NCBI RefSeq assembly: GCF_003443895.1
Contig: NZ_QQOA01000010.1
Span: 175,711 to 239,710 of the forward strand
From: Paraburkholderia phosphatilytica
GTDB taxonomy: Bacteria; Pseudomonadota; Gammaproteobacteria; Burkholderiales; Burkholderiaceae
Direction: 5' to 3'
Length of the DNA stretch: 64,000 bases
Part shown: one piece after another, positions 35,565 to 43,676 of the stretch
How the letters are laid out: the number at the start of each line of letters is the position of its first letter
Position numbering within the stretch: position 1 is the first letter of the stretch
Position numbers and translations under genes: made by a program
Notes under the pieces: model-generated
Database searches by the model: none
Seen by the model: the letters and a program-made list of their open reading frames with translations, nothing else
Told to the model about the DNA's origin: nothing

Positions 35565-36197
35565 TCAGCCGCGACCAGCTGAGGCTTGCGCAGGACTCGC
35601 AACGAATCCAAACCGCGTCGCGACACCGGCACGCGCGATCGGCAGCAGCTTCAGGTCGCGGCCAGCGCGCCAGTGAAACTCGCCGGCGTGTGCGCCGAGG
35701 CCATCCGCCGCATCGTCAGCCAGCGTCGCGTGCTCCGCGAACAGATCGAGATCGTGATCGTGCAGCACCGCTACACGTGCAGCAGGCGCGGCACGCGAGC
35801 CTTCGTCGGAAGAAGCCGCCTCCACGAACAGCACACCGCCTTCGTCATCGAGGTAGGCCTCTGCGGGCTCGAACCCGACGCCAGCCTGATCGGTCAGCGT
35901 GAGCGTACCGCTCGTGTCGTCTTCCGCCAGCCGCACGACCCACGGCGTGTAACCCAGCTCGACGTACACGCGCTGCGGACCGTTCTGGAAGAACCACTGT
36001 CCTCGATCGTCGCACTCGTAGTTGCGGTTGATGAACGCGAGCAGCGCGGTATGACGGATCGGCTCGCCGGCGAGGCCCTGCGCCTGCGCCGCTTCGTCGC
36101 GCATCCGCCACGTGCCGCGCCGGTCGAGCATCAGCCAGCCGGTGCAATGCGGAACGTTGGGCCAGCGCGCGAGCGCCTGTTTGACGATCTCATCCAT
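35565..36197 (-). CDS. Conserved hypothetical protein beside YheT-like hydrolase
   Basis: A 210-residue protein that begins MDEIVKQALARWPNVPHCTGWLMLDRRGTWRMRD. It has an aromatic-rich core (NRNYECDDRGQWFFQNGPQRVYVELGYTPWVVRL) and an acidic second half. It has no signal peptide or membrane helix. The family is common beside alpha/beta hydrolases in Burkholderiales, as far as I recall, but has no known role, and I do not assign a Pfam number. The ATG overlaps the stop of the upstream hydrolase by 8 bases, so the two are translationally coupled. Confidence 0.75.
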   Translation of the reverse strand: MDEIVKQALARWPNVPHCTGWLMLDRRGTWRMRDEAAQAQGLAGEPIRHTALLAFINRNYECDDRGQWFFQNGPQRVYVELGYTPWVVRLAEDDTSGTLTLTDQAGVGFEPAEAYLDDEGGVLFVEAASSDEGSRAAPAARVAVLHDHDLDLFAEHATLADDAADGLGAHAGEFHWRAGRDLKLLPIARAGVATRFGFVASPAQASAGRG

Positions 36198-37251
36198 GAT
36201 GGGTGTGCGGAGCGAGGTAACCGAAGACGCGTTGCGCGAGCCAGTCGACGCGGCCCGGGAACGGTCCGGTCATGAAGCCGACGTGGCCGCCGTGCGCGGG
36301 CTGATCCAGTTCGACCGCGGCGGACACTTCATGCCGCGCGGGCAGCACCGCCGACGGCAGGAACGGATCGTTGCGCGCGTTCAGCACGAGCGTCGGCACC
36401 GTGATGTGCGGCAGCAGCGGACGGGTGGTCGCGCGGGTCCAGTAGTCGTCGGTATCGCGAAAGCCGTGCAGCGGCGCCGTGACGACGTTGTCGAACTCGT
36501 ACATCGTGCGGCTCGCGCGCATCGCGGCACCGTCGAACAGGCCCGGGAACTGCGCGAGCTTCTGCTCGGCCTTCGTCTTCAGCGTTTTCAGGAAGCTGCG
36601 CGTATAGACGATGCCGAAGCCCTGCGACAGCGCGACGCCGCCCGCGTGCACGTCGAGCGGTGCGGAGATCGCGGCGGCCGCGCTGACGAAGGCCGCGTCG
36701 GCCTGCCGTTCGCCGAGCCAGCGCAGCAGCACATTGCCGCCAAGCGACACGCCCGCCGCGACGAGCGGCCCCGGGTGCGCCGCGTGCAACCGACGCAGCA
36801 CCCAGTCCACTTCGTGACTGTCGGCAAGGTGATAGAAGCGCGGCAGCAGGTTGAGCGGCCCGCTGCAGCTGCGAAAGTGCGGCACGACCGCATGCCAGCC
36901 GCGCGCGCGGGCCATCGCCATCAGCGACAGCGCGTAGTGCGACGTCGAGCTGCCTTCCAGCCCGTGAAACAGCACGAAAAGCGGCGCATCGGGCGCGGGC
37001 GGCTCGGCGTGGACGAGCCAGTCGAGCTCGATGAAGTCGCCGTCGGGCGTATCCCAGCGTTCGCGACGGTAGCTGACCTGCGGCAGCCGCGCGAAGAGCG
37101 CCGGCACGATGGTCTGCAGATGGTTGTTCGGCAGCCAGAGGGGCGCGCGGTAGTCGAAGAGGGCGCCCGCGCTTTCGATCACGGTGGCAACCGCGTTCGC
37201 CGCTGCCTGTGCAGCGCGCCCAGCCGGCGTGTCGTCGCGTGTCGTGCTCAT
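36190..37251 (-). CDS. YheT-like alpha/beta hydrolase
   Basis: A 353-residue alpha/beta-hydrolase of the YheT/EMB8 group. WLPNNHLQTIVPALF near residue 50 is the family's N-terminal mark. The oxyanion region is VLFHGLEGSSTSHYAL, the nucleophile elbow is GVSLGGN (Ser), and the acid/base residues lie near NARNDPFLP (Asp) and HGGHVGF (His). The family acts as carboxylesterases of unclear substrate. GAGGAC is the ribosome site for ATG 37251. It overlaps the downstream hypothetical gene, so they form a coupled pair. Confidence 0.9.
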   Translation of the reverse strand: MSTTRDDTPAGRAAQAAANAVATVIESAGALFDYRAPLWLPNNHLQTIVPALFARLPQVSYRRERWDTPDGDFIELDWLVHAEPPAPDAPLFVLFHGLEGSSTSHYALSLMAMARARGWHAVVPHFRSCSGPLNLLPRFYHLADSHEVDWVLRRLHAAHPGPLVAAGVSLGGNVLLRWLGERQADAAFVSAAAAISAPLDVHAGGVALSQGFGIVYTRSFLKTLKTKAEQKLAQFPGLFDGAAMRASRTMYEFDNVVTAPLHGFRDTDDYWTRATTRPLLPHITVPTLVLNARNDPFLPSAVLPARHEVSAAVELDQPAHGGHVGFMTGPFPGRVDWLAQRVFGYLAPHTHHG

Positions 37252-37299
37252 GCTACTGCTGTCCTCAAAAACCACGGCGGGATGGCCGCCGCTCCCGCG

Positions 37300-37746
37300 T
37301 CAGTGCAACGGCCCCTGATTGCGCCGCATCTTCGCGGCGAACTGGCCCGCGGCGTCGTCGGGCATCGGGCTCGCGTGAATGTGCGCGATCTTCCACTCGC
37401 CGCGTTCGTGGACCATCACGTAAGTCGTGAACACCATCGAAGGCAGCGCGGCCGGATCGGCCGGACGATGCGCCTCCGCGATCGCGTAGACGACGGTGCC
37501 GAGACTGTCGTACACACGGATATCGAGCGGCTCGATCGACACCGAACGCGCTTCGAGCTGAACCGCGAGCCCGTTGCGGATGTTGTCGATGCCATGCAGG
37601 TGCGAGCCGTCGGCGCAGATGCAGCTCACGAACTCTTCGTCGATCCACAGCCCCATCAGGCTGTCGATGTTCACCTCGGCAACGGCCTGGTACCAAGCGT
37701 TCAGTGTATCGGCAGCGGCTTCGAAGATGTGGGCAAAACGTGGCAT
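37300..37746 (-). CDS. NTF2-like (SnoaL/ketosteroid-isomerase fold) protein
   Basis: A 148-residue single-domain protein with the cone-shaped NTF2-like fold. The helical opening FEAAADTLNAWYQAVAEVNIDSLMGLWIDEEFVSCICADGSHLHG leads into beta-strands ending YVMVHERGEWKIAHIHASPMP. Such proteins bind small hydrophobic ligands or act as isomerases or hydrolases; the reaction cannot be assigned. It lies about 50 bp upstream of the YheT-like gene and 135 bp downstream of waaF, all leftward. Confidence 0.85.
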   Translation of the reverse strand: MPRFAHIFEAAADTLNAWYQAVAEVNIDSLMGLWIDEEFVSCICADGSHLHGIDNIRNGLAVQLEARSVSIEPLDIRVYDSLGTVVYAIAEAHRPADPAALPSMVFTTYVMVHERGEWKIAHIHASPMPDDAAGQFAAKMRRNQGPLH

Positions 37747-37881
37747 GGCGCGTCAGTCTCTTTCGCGGCCTGACGGCCGCGGTTGCGGGTTCTGCGGTCG
37801 GCGTGACCACCGCGAGCATGCCAGCGCCGCAAGGCGCGAACATGACGCGGTGATGGCGCGGCGAATCAGCTGCGCGGCCCG

Positions 37882-38913
37882 TCAGCGTTGCGCGAGCAGG
37901 ATGTCGCGCAGATCGCCGAAGACCTGTTCGGGGCTCAGTTGCCGCAGGCAGTTCAGATGGCCAAGCGGGCACTCGCGCTCGAAACACGGACTGCACTCGA
38001 GATGCAGCCATTGTACCTTTGCGAGATCGGACAGGGGCGGGGTGTGGCGCGGGTCCGTCGAGCCGTAGATCGCGACGAGCGGCCGGCGCAAGGCCGCTGC
38101 GACGTGCATCAGGCCGGAGTCGTTCGTGATCACCGCGTTGGCCCGGGCGATCAGCGCGCAGGCCTCGCCGAGCGCGGTCTGGCCGCACAGGTTGCGCACG
38201 TTGTGGGCTGCATCGGCGATGGCCTGCGCGATCGGCGCGTCTTTCGACGAACCCAGCGCGACGATCTGCGTGTAAGGGAACGACTGGCCGATCATCTTCG
38301 CGAGCGCCGCGAACTGCTCGGGCGGCCAGCGTTTCGCGGGGCCATATTCGGCGCCCGGCACGAACACCAGCAGCGGCACGCGGTTGTCGAGGTTGAAGCG
38401 CGCGGACACCCGCGACGATTCGTTGAGATCCGCTTCCAGCCGCGGCATCGGCAGGTCGTCGGGCACCTTCGCGCCGGGCGCGTACGCGAGCGCCGCGTAC
38501 TGGCCGGCCATCGGCGGCCGTTCGTCCTTGCGCGGATTCGCGTGCCGCACGTTCAGGAGACCGTAGCGGCTTTCGCCGGTGTAGCCGATGCGCAGCGGAA
38601 TGTTCGCGAGCCACGGGATCAGCGCCGATTTCAGCGAATTCGGCAGCACGTACGCGGCGTCGTACTTCACGTCGCGCAGGTCGCCCGCAAGTTGCCAGCG
38701 GCGCAGAAGCTGCAGCTTGCCGTGCGCGAGATCGGTCGCGTAGACGTCGCGGATCTCCGGCATGCGTTCGAGGACGGGTGCGACCCACGTGGGCGCGATC
38801 GCATCGATCGCAATACGGGGGTGCAGTTTCACGAGCCGCGACAGAAGCGGCTGCGCCATCAATGCGTCACCGATCCAGTTCGGTGCGATAACGAGCGCGC
38901 GGCGCATCGACAT
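37882..38913 (-). CDS. waaF: Lipopolysaccharide heptosyltransferase II
   Basis: A 343-residue GT9 glycosyltransferase that adds the second heptose to the LPS inner core at the inner face of the inner membrane. MSMRRALVIAPNWIGDALMAQPLL is a standard start, and VFVPGAEYGPAKRWPPEQFAAL and ITNDSGLMHVAAALRRPLVAIYGSTDPRHTPPL are the ADP-heptose-binding regions. The conserved cysteine-rich C-terminus is LECSPCFERECPLGHLNCL. Neighbours ilvE and a zinc-finger gene lie upstream in the same direction. Confidence 0.96.
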   Translation of the reverse strand: MSMRRALVIAPNWIGDALMAQPLLSRLVKLHPRIAIDAIAPTWVAPVLERMPEIRDVYATDLAHGKLQLLRRWQLAGDLRDVKYDAAYVLPNSLKSALIPWLANIPLRIGYTGESRYGLLNVRHANPRKDERPPMAGQYAALAYAPGAKVPDDLPMPRLEADLNESSRVSARFNLDNRVPLLVFVPGAEYGPAKRWPPEQFAALAKMIGQSFPYTQIVALGSSKDAPIAQAIADAAHNVRNLCGQTALGEACALIARANAVITNDSGLMHVAAALRRPLVAIYGSTDPRHTPPLSDLAKVQWLHLECSPCFERECPLGHLNCLRQLSPEQVFGDLRDILLAQR

Positions 38914-39140
38914 GAATGACGGGTTCCGGTGTCGGATGAATGCGCCGCGTGCGCTTTCGCGCGCGGCGTTCGGGTTGTGCGGGAACAGGGAGCCGCCGCG
39001 TGGGCGGACGGCATGGCGAAAGCGGTACGCGGCTGCACCGTTGCGAGCGCGTTACGGCGGCCCACCCGGCGACCCGCCGGGCTGCCGCGCAACGATCACG
39101 CAACTGCGACGCAACGGCAGCGCAACCGCGGCGGCGAGTG

Positions 39141-39335
39141 TCAGTGCCCCTTGACGACTTCGCCGGCGCGCAGCTTGTAGCGCGTGCCGCAGTACGGGCA
39201 GCGTGCTTCGCCGTGCGTCACGTCGATGAAGACGCGCGGATGCGTGCTCCAGCGCGGCATCGACGGATTCGGGCAATACGCCGGCAGGTCTTTGGCCGAC
39301 AGTTCGACCAGCGGCATTTCCTTGATTTCGCTCAT
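39141..39335 (-). CDS. CHCC-type zinc-finger protein, 64 aa
   Basis: A tiny zinc ribbon of the zf-CHCC family. Ligands are C21, then H32 or H41, then C46-x2-C49 (RCPYCGTRYKL). In mitochondria the family occurs in a complex I subunit; the bacterial role is unknown, but many lie beside ilvE and LPS genes. AGAGA is the ribosome site. It lies between ilvE and waaF in a leftward run, 94 bp after ilvE. Confidence 0.88.
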   Translation of the reverse strand: MSEIKEMPLVELSAKDLPAYCPNPSMPRWSTHPRVFIDVTHGEARCPYCGTRYKLRAGEVVKGH

Positions 39336-39429
39336 GGGGTTCTCTTGGTATGCGGGGTGCGGGCTCGCCGCGCTCATCGCCCGCCGGTTCGGGCGGGCGA
39401 TGCAGGCGCGGCGCGGGCGCTGGCCGGGC

Positions 39430-40353
39430 TCAGATCTTCGTGAGCCAGTGCGCGTATTTCGGATTCTTGCCGAGCACGACGTCGAAGAACGCCGACTGCA
39501 GCTTTTCGGTGATCGGACCGCGGGCGCCCGAGCCGATCGTGCGGTTGTCGAGCTCGCGGATCGGCGTGACTTCGGCGGCGGTGCCGGTGAAGAACGCTTC
39601 GTCGGCCGTGTAGACCTCGTCGCGCGTGATGCGCTTCTCGATCACTTCGATGCCGGCGTCTTTCGCGAGCGTGATGACCGTGTCGCGCGTGATGCCGTCG
39701 AGGCACGACGACAGATCTGGCGTGTACAGCTTGCCGTTGTTCACGAGGAAGAAGTTCTCGCCGGAGCCTTCGGACACGTAGCCGTCCACGTCGAGCAGCA
39801 GCGCTTCGTCGTAACCGTCCGCCGTGGCTTCCTGGTTCGCGAGAATCGAGTTCACATACCAGCCGGATGCTTTCGCGCGCACCATCGACACGTTCACGTG
39901 ATGGCGCGTGAACGACGACGTCTTCACGCGGATGCCCTTCGCGAGGCCGTCTTCACCGAGGTACGCACCCCACGGCCACGCGGCGATCGCCGTGTGGATG
40001 GTGTTGCCTTTAGCGGCCACGCCGAGCTTCTCCGAACCGACCCAGATCAGCGGACGCAGGTAGCACGACTCGAGCTTGTTCTCGCGCACGACTTCGCGTT
40101 GTGCGGCGGCGAGCGTCTCGTGGTCGAACGGGACGTCCATCTGGAAGATCTTCGCCGAGTTGAGCAGGCGCTTCGTGTGTTCCTTCAGCCGGAAGATCGC
40201 GGTGCCGCCGTCCGCCGTCTTGTAGGCGCGTACGCCTTCGAAGACGCCCATTCCATAGTGCAAGGTGTGGGTGAGCACGTGGATCGTGGCATTGCGCCAG
40301 TCGATCAGCTTGCCATCCATCCAGATCTTGCCGTCGCGATCGGCCATTGACAT
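39430..40353 (-). CDS. ilvE: Branched-chain amino-acid aminotransferase
   Basis: A 307-residue class IV PLP aminotransferase that makes Leu, Ile and Val from their 2-oxo acids with glutamate. The PLP lysine is in KASGWYVNS (K161), and TLHYGMGVFEGVRAY is the family opening. Substrate-pocket segment YLRPLIW and phosphate-binding EGSGENFF follow, then FFTGTAAEVTPI. AGGAGA precedes ATG 40353. It is divergent from azlCD, which exports branched-chain amino acids, so shared control (for example by Lrp) is plausible but unproven. Confidence 0.97.
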   Translation of the reverse strand: MSMADRDGKIWMDGKLIDWRNATIHVLTHTLHYGMGVFEGVRAYKTADGGTAIFRLKEHTKRLLNSAKIFQMDVPFDHETLAAAQREVVRENKLESCYLRPLIWVGSEKLGVAAKGNTIHTAIAAWPWGAYLGEDGLAKGIRVKTSSFTRHHVNVSMVRAKASGWYVNSILANQEATADGYDEALLLDVDGYVSEGSGENFFLVNNGKLYTPDLSSCLDGITRDTVITLAKDAGIEVIEKRITRDEVYTADEAFFTGTAAEVTPIRELDNRTIGSGARGPITEKLQSAFFDVVLGKNPKYAHWLTKI

Positions 40354-40693
40354 ACGATTCTCCTGGCGGTGCCGTGGTGACAGTGCTAAAGACGCTGCCT
40401 GATAACGCGCTTTGGGGCACGGGTTCAGGCGCGGGTTCAGACACGAGTTCAGACGTTCTGTGACGCGCCTCCGGTGCTGCGCCGCAACGCGCGATGCGCG
40501 AGATAACAGCACGGGAAGCTGCGAAGACCGCTATTTTAGCGTCATTTACCTTTCAAACGGGCGTTTGGGCGCCTTTCGGGCGCTATAATTCCGCGCTCGC
40601 ATAATACCTGTCCGGACTGGCCGCCGGACGCGGCGCGCCGCCGCGCCAATCTGACTCCGCCTCGCGTCCGGCCCGCGCGAAAGACCGTTCACG
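40354..40693. other. ilvE/azlC divergent intergenic region
   Basis: A 340-bp region holding two divergent promoters. A perfect -10, TATAAT (40584-40589), is the likely azlC element, with no good -35. Three 12-bp repeats lie on the ilvE side. No coding frame was found. Confidence 0.6.
40417..40452. repeat. Three 12-bp tandem units upstream of ilvE
   Basis: GCACGGGTTCAG, GCGCGGGTTCAG and ACACGAGTTCAG follow each other with no spacer, 65-100 bp before the ilvE start. They differ by one to four bases each. Confidence 0.7.
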
Positions 40694-41461
40694 ATGCTCG
40701 CCCGCCTGTCCGAAACCGATCGCCGCGCCTTCCACGAAGGTCTGCGCGCGTATTCGCCGACGCTGATGGCGATCTTCTCGTGGGGGCTCGTTACCGGCGT
40801 CGCGATGAGCAAGTCGGTGATGACCTTGCCGCAGGCGCTCGCAATGTCGCTGCTGGTGTACGCGGGCTCGTCGCAGCTTGCCGTGCTGCCACTGCTCGCC
40901 GCGAAGCTGCCGGTGTGGACCGTGCTCCTCACCGCCGCGATGGTGAATACGCGCTTCGTGATCTTCAGCGCCGGCCTCGCGCCCCACTTCTCGTACCAGC
41001 CGCTGTGGCGGCGCACGTTGATCGGCTACTTCAACGGCGACGTGATCTTCCTGCTGTTCCAGAAGAAGAGCTTCGCGCTTGGCCCGGTGCCCGGGAAGGA
41101 AGCGTACTTCTGGGGCATGGCGAGCGCGAGCTGGCTCACCTGGCAGGTGTCGTCGATCATCGGGATCCTGCTCGCGAGCCTGTTTCCGGACAAATGGGGG
41201 CTCTCGCTCGCGGGCGACCTGGCGCTGGTGCCGGTCATGGTGTCCGCGGTGACGTCGCGCTCCACGCTGGCGGCCGTGTTCGTGGCGGGCGTGATGGCAA
41301 TCCTCGCGTTCGATCTGCCTTACCGGCTCGCGCTGCCGCTCGCGGTGTTCATGGCGATCGTTGCGGGCAGCGTGGTCGACCTGATGGTCGAGCGCGCCGA
41401 TCTGCGGCGCATCCGCAGTGCCGGGCGCGACGGCTCCCGCCCGGCAGGAGACCCGCGATGA
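40694..41461 (+). CDS. azlC: AzlC-type branched-chain amino acid exporter subunit
   Basis: A 255-residue membrane protein of the AzlC/YgaZ family, the large subunit of a two-part exporter of branched-chain amino acids or azaleucine. It has about eight membrane helices. Family segments include ALAMSLLVYAGSSQLAVLPLLAA and VNTRFVIFSAGLAPHF. The stop overlaps the azlD start by ATGA (41458). It is divergent from ilvE, which makes the likely substrates. Confidence 0.94.
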   Translation: MLARLSETDRRAFHEGLRAYSPTLMAIFSWGLVTGVAMSKSVMTLPQALAMSLLVYAGSSQLAVLPLLAAKLPVWTVLLTAAMVNTRFVIFSAGLAPHFSYQPLWRRTLIGYFNGDVIFLLFQKKSFALGPVPGKEAYFWGMASASWLTWQVSSIIGILLASLFPDKWGLSLAGDLALVPVMVSAVTSRSTLAAVFVAGVMAILAFDLPYRLALPLAVFMAIVAGSVVDLMVERADLRRIRSAGRDGSRPAGDPR

Positions 41462-41781
41462 GCGCGACGCAGATCTGGATCGTGATCGCCGGCATGGCCA
41501 TCGTCACCACGGTGACGCGCGCGTTCTTCCTGATCGGAGGCGAGCGCACGGTGCTGCCCGAGCGCGTGCAGCGTCTGTTGCGCTACGCGCCCGCGGCGGC
41601 GCTCGTCGCGGTCGTGCTGCCCGATTCGCTGATGACGCACGCCGGCGTATCGTTCGGGCTGTCGAACCACGATTTCTACGCAATGCTGGCCGGCGTCGCG
41701 TGGTTCCTGTGGCGGCGCACGATGCTCGGCACGATCGTGACCGGCATGGTCGTGTTCACGTTGTTGCGGCTGTTCCTGTAG
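41458..41781 (+). CDS. azlD: AzlD-type exporter small subunit
   Basis: A 107-residue AzlD/YgaH-type partner with four membrane helices. TRAFFLIGG, RLLRYAPAAALVAVVLPDSL and a hydrophobic C-terminus match the family. ATGA overlap with azlC indicates coupled synthesis of an AzlCD complex in the inner membrane. Confidence 0.93.
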   Translation: MSATQIWIVIAGMAIVTTVTRAFFLIGGERTVLPERVQRLLRYAPAAALVAVVLPDSLMTHAGVSFGLSNHDFYAMLAGVAWFLWRRTMLGTIVTGMVVFTLLRLFL

Positions 41782-41951
41782 CGCGCACGCGCGGCCGCGA
41801 GCGGTGCCGGTGCGGCGTCGCAACATGGCTGGCGGCGGCAAGGATCCGGAGGGGCGCCGCTTCCCAGATACGGGGCATTCGTGTCGGGGTGGCCTGGATC
41901 GACATGTGCATCGGCTAAAATGGTCGTTTCGCGTGCCGCAGCCTGAGGAGT

Positions 41952-42017
41952 TGCCAACTGAGCGCCGACTGTCCGTTACCTGAGCGTTACCTGAGCGTCA
42001 ACCGAGCGCCGACCGCG
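41952..42017. repeat. Six degenerate 11-bp units upstream of pgk
   Basis: Units of exactly 11 bp run from 41952 to 42017. Two are identical (CGTTACCTGAG at 41974 and 41985), flanked by TGCCAACTGAG, CGCCGACTGTC, CGTCAACCGAG and CGCCGACCGCG. The period is close to one turn of B-DNA, so equivalent bases face the same side of the helix. The array ends 47 bp before pgk. Confidence 0.65.
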
Positions 42018-42064
42018 CACCCATCGCGCGCACCCCGTCTTCCAATCAACCGTGCCTACTGCCC

Positions 42065-43261
42065 ATGAACAAGGTATTGCGTCTCTCCGATCTGATCGCC
42101 GCAGGCAAGCTCGCCGGCAAACGCGTGTTCATCCGCGCCGATCTGAACGTGCCGCAGGACGATGACGGCAACATCACCGAAGACACCCGCATCCGCGCGT
42201 CGGTGCCGGCCATCCAGGAAGCGCTGAAGGCCGGTGCGGCCGTGATGGTCACGTCGCACCTGGGCCGTCCCACCGAAGGCGACTTCAAGCCGGAAGACTC
42301 GCTTGCGCCGGTCGCGAAGCGCCTCGGCGAACTGCTTGGCCGCGACGTACCGCTCGTCGCGAACTGGGTCGAGAACGGCGTGAACCTCGAGCCGGGCCAG
42401 GTCGTGCTGCTCGAAAACTGCCGCGTCAACAAGGGCGAAAAGAAGAATTCCGACGAGCTCGCGCAGAAGATGGCGAAGCTCTGCGACGTCTACGTCAACG
42501 ACGCGTTCGGCACCGCGCACCGCGCCGAAGCTACCACCCACGGCATCGCGAAGTACGCGCCGGTTGCATGCGCGGGTCCGCTGCTCGCGGCCGAACTCGA
42601 CGCGCTCGGCAAGGCGCTCGGCGCCCCGAAGCGTCCGCTGGTGGCGATCGTCGCCGGCTCGAAGGTGTCGACCAAGCTCACCATCCTGAAGTCGCTTGCC
42701 GAGAAGGTCGACCAGCTGATCGTCGGCGGCGGGATCGCGAACACGTTCATGCTCGCGGCCGGTCTCAAGATCGGCAAGTCGCTCGCGGAAGCCGATCTCG
42801 TCAGTGAAGCGAAGGCCATCATCGACAGCGCGAAGGCACGCGGCGCGTCGGTGCCGATCCCGACCGACGTCGTCACCGCGAAGGAATTCGCCGCCACGGC
42901 GAAGGCCGAGATCAAGGCGGTCGCCGACGTGCAGGACGACGACATGATTCTCGACATCGGGCCGGACACCGCGAAGGCGCTGGCCGCGCAGCTGGAGAAG
43001 GCCGGCACGATCGTGTGGAACGGCCCGGTCGGCGTGTTCGAGTTCGACCAGTTCGGCAACGGCACGAAGACACTCGCCGATGCGATCGCGAAGTCGTCCG
43101 CGTTCTCGATCGCGGGTGGCGGCGATACGCTCGCGGCCATCGCGAAGTACGGCATCCACGACAAGGTCAGCTATATCTCGACGGGCGGCGGCGCCTTCCT
43201 CGAGTTCCTCGAAGGCAAGACGCTGCCGGCGGTCGAAGTCCTCGAATCGAGGGCTGCCTGA
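42065..43261 (+). CDS. pgk: Phosphoglycerate kinase
   Basis: A 398-residue phosphoglycerate kinase, transferring phosphate from 1,3-bisphosphoglycerate to ADP. The motifs are [23 protein letters not shown], the hinge and ADP-binding sequence [13 protein letters not shown] and the C-terminal [20 protein letters not shown] loop. No clear Shine-Dalgarno precedes the ATG. The stop lies one base before an in-frame ATG of the open region that leads into pyk. Confidence 0.98.
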   Translation: MNKVLRLSDLIAAGKLAGKRVFIRADLNVPQDDDGNITEDTRIRASVPAIQEALKAGAAVMVTSHLGRPTEGDFKPEDSLAPVAKRLGELLGRDVPLVANWVENGVNLEPGQVVLLENCRVNKGEKKNSDELAQKMAKLCDVYVNDAFGTAHRAEATTHGIAKYAPVACAGPLLAAELDALGKALGAPKRPLVAIVAGSKVSTKLTILKSLAEKVDQLIVGGGIANTFMLAAGLKIGKSLAEADLVSEAKAIIDSAKARGASVPIPTDVVTAKEFAATAKAEIKAVADVQDDDMILDIGPDTAKALAAQLEKAGTIVWNGPVGVFEFDQFGNGTKTLADAIAKSSAFSIAGGGDTLAAIAKYGIHDKVSYISTGGGAFLEFLEGKTLPAVEVLESRAA

Positions 43262-43676
43262 GATGGCTTCACGCTCCCCGGCGGTGAAGCAGGGCAAGGC
43301 GGCCGCGAAGGTGAAAACCGCGCGGAAGACTCCGCGTAACGTGGCCACGTCTTCCGCACCGGCTGGGGAGCACAGCGCGCCTGACTCGCAGGACGGCGCG
43401 TGCAGCAAGGCGGCGGAAGCCGCCCAGGCCGTGACGGTCGCAGCCGCGACCGCGCAGGCCGACACGATGACGGTGGCGGAGCGGCCCGACGCGGCCCATC
43501 CTGACACCGTCATCGCGACAACGACATCATCTGCCGTATCCCCTCCGCGCGCGCCGGCTCCGGCCGTCGTACGTGGCGATCCTGGCGCCTCTCGTGCTGC
43601 ACTTCCGGTCGGTGCGCAGCCTCCGCTGCCGGCCATTACCGCGCATCCCAGCGATCTCACCCAGACGAGGAGACTC

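Noticed and set aside
38929..39180. Short frames in the gap upstream of waaF
   Set aside because: Several overlapping frames in all directions, none with a ribosome site or motif. The gap looks like intergenic, GC-rich DNA.
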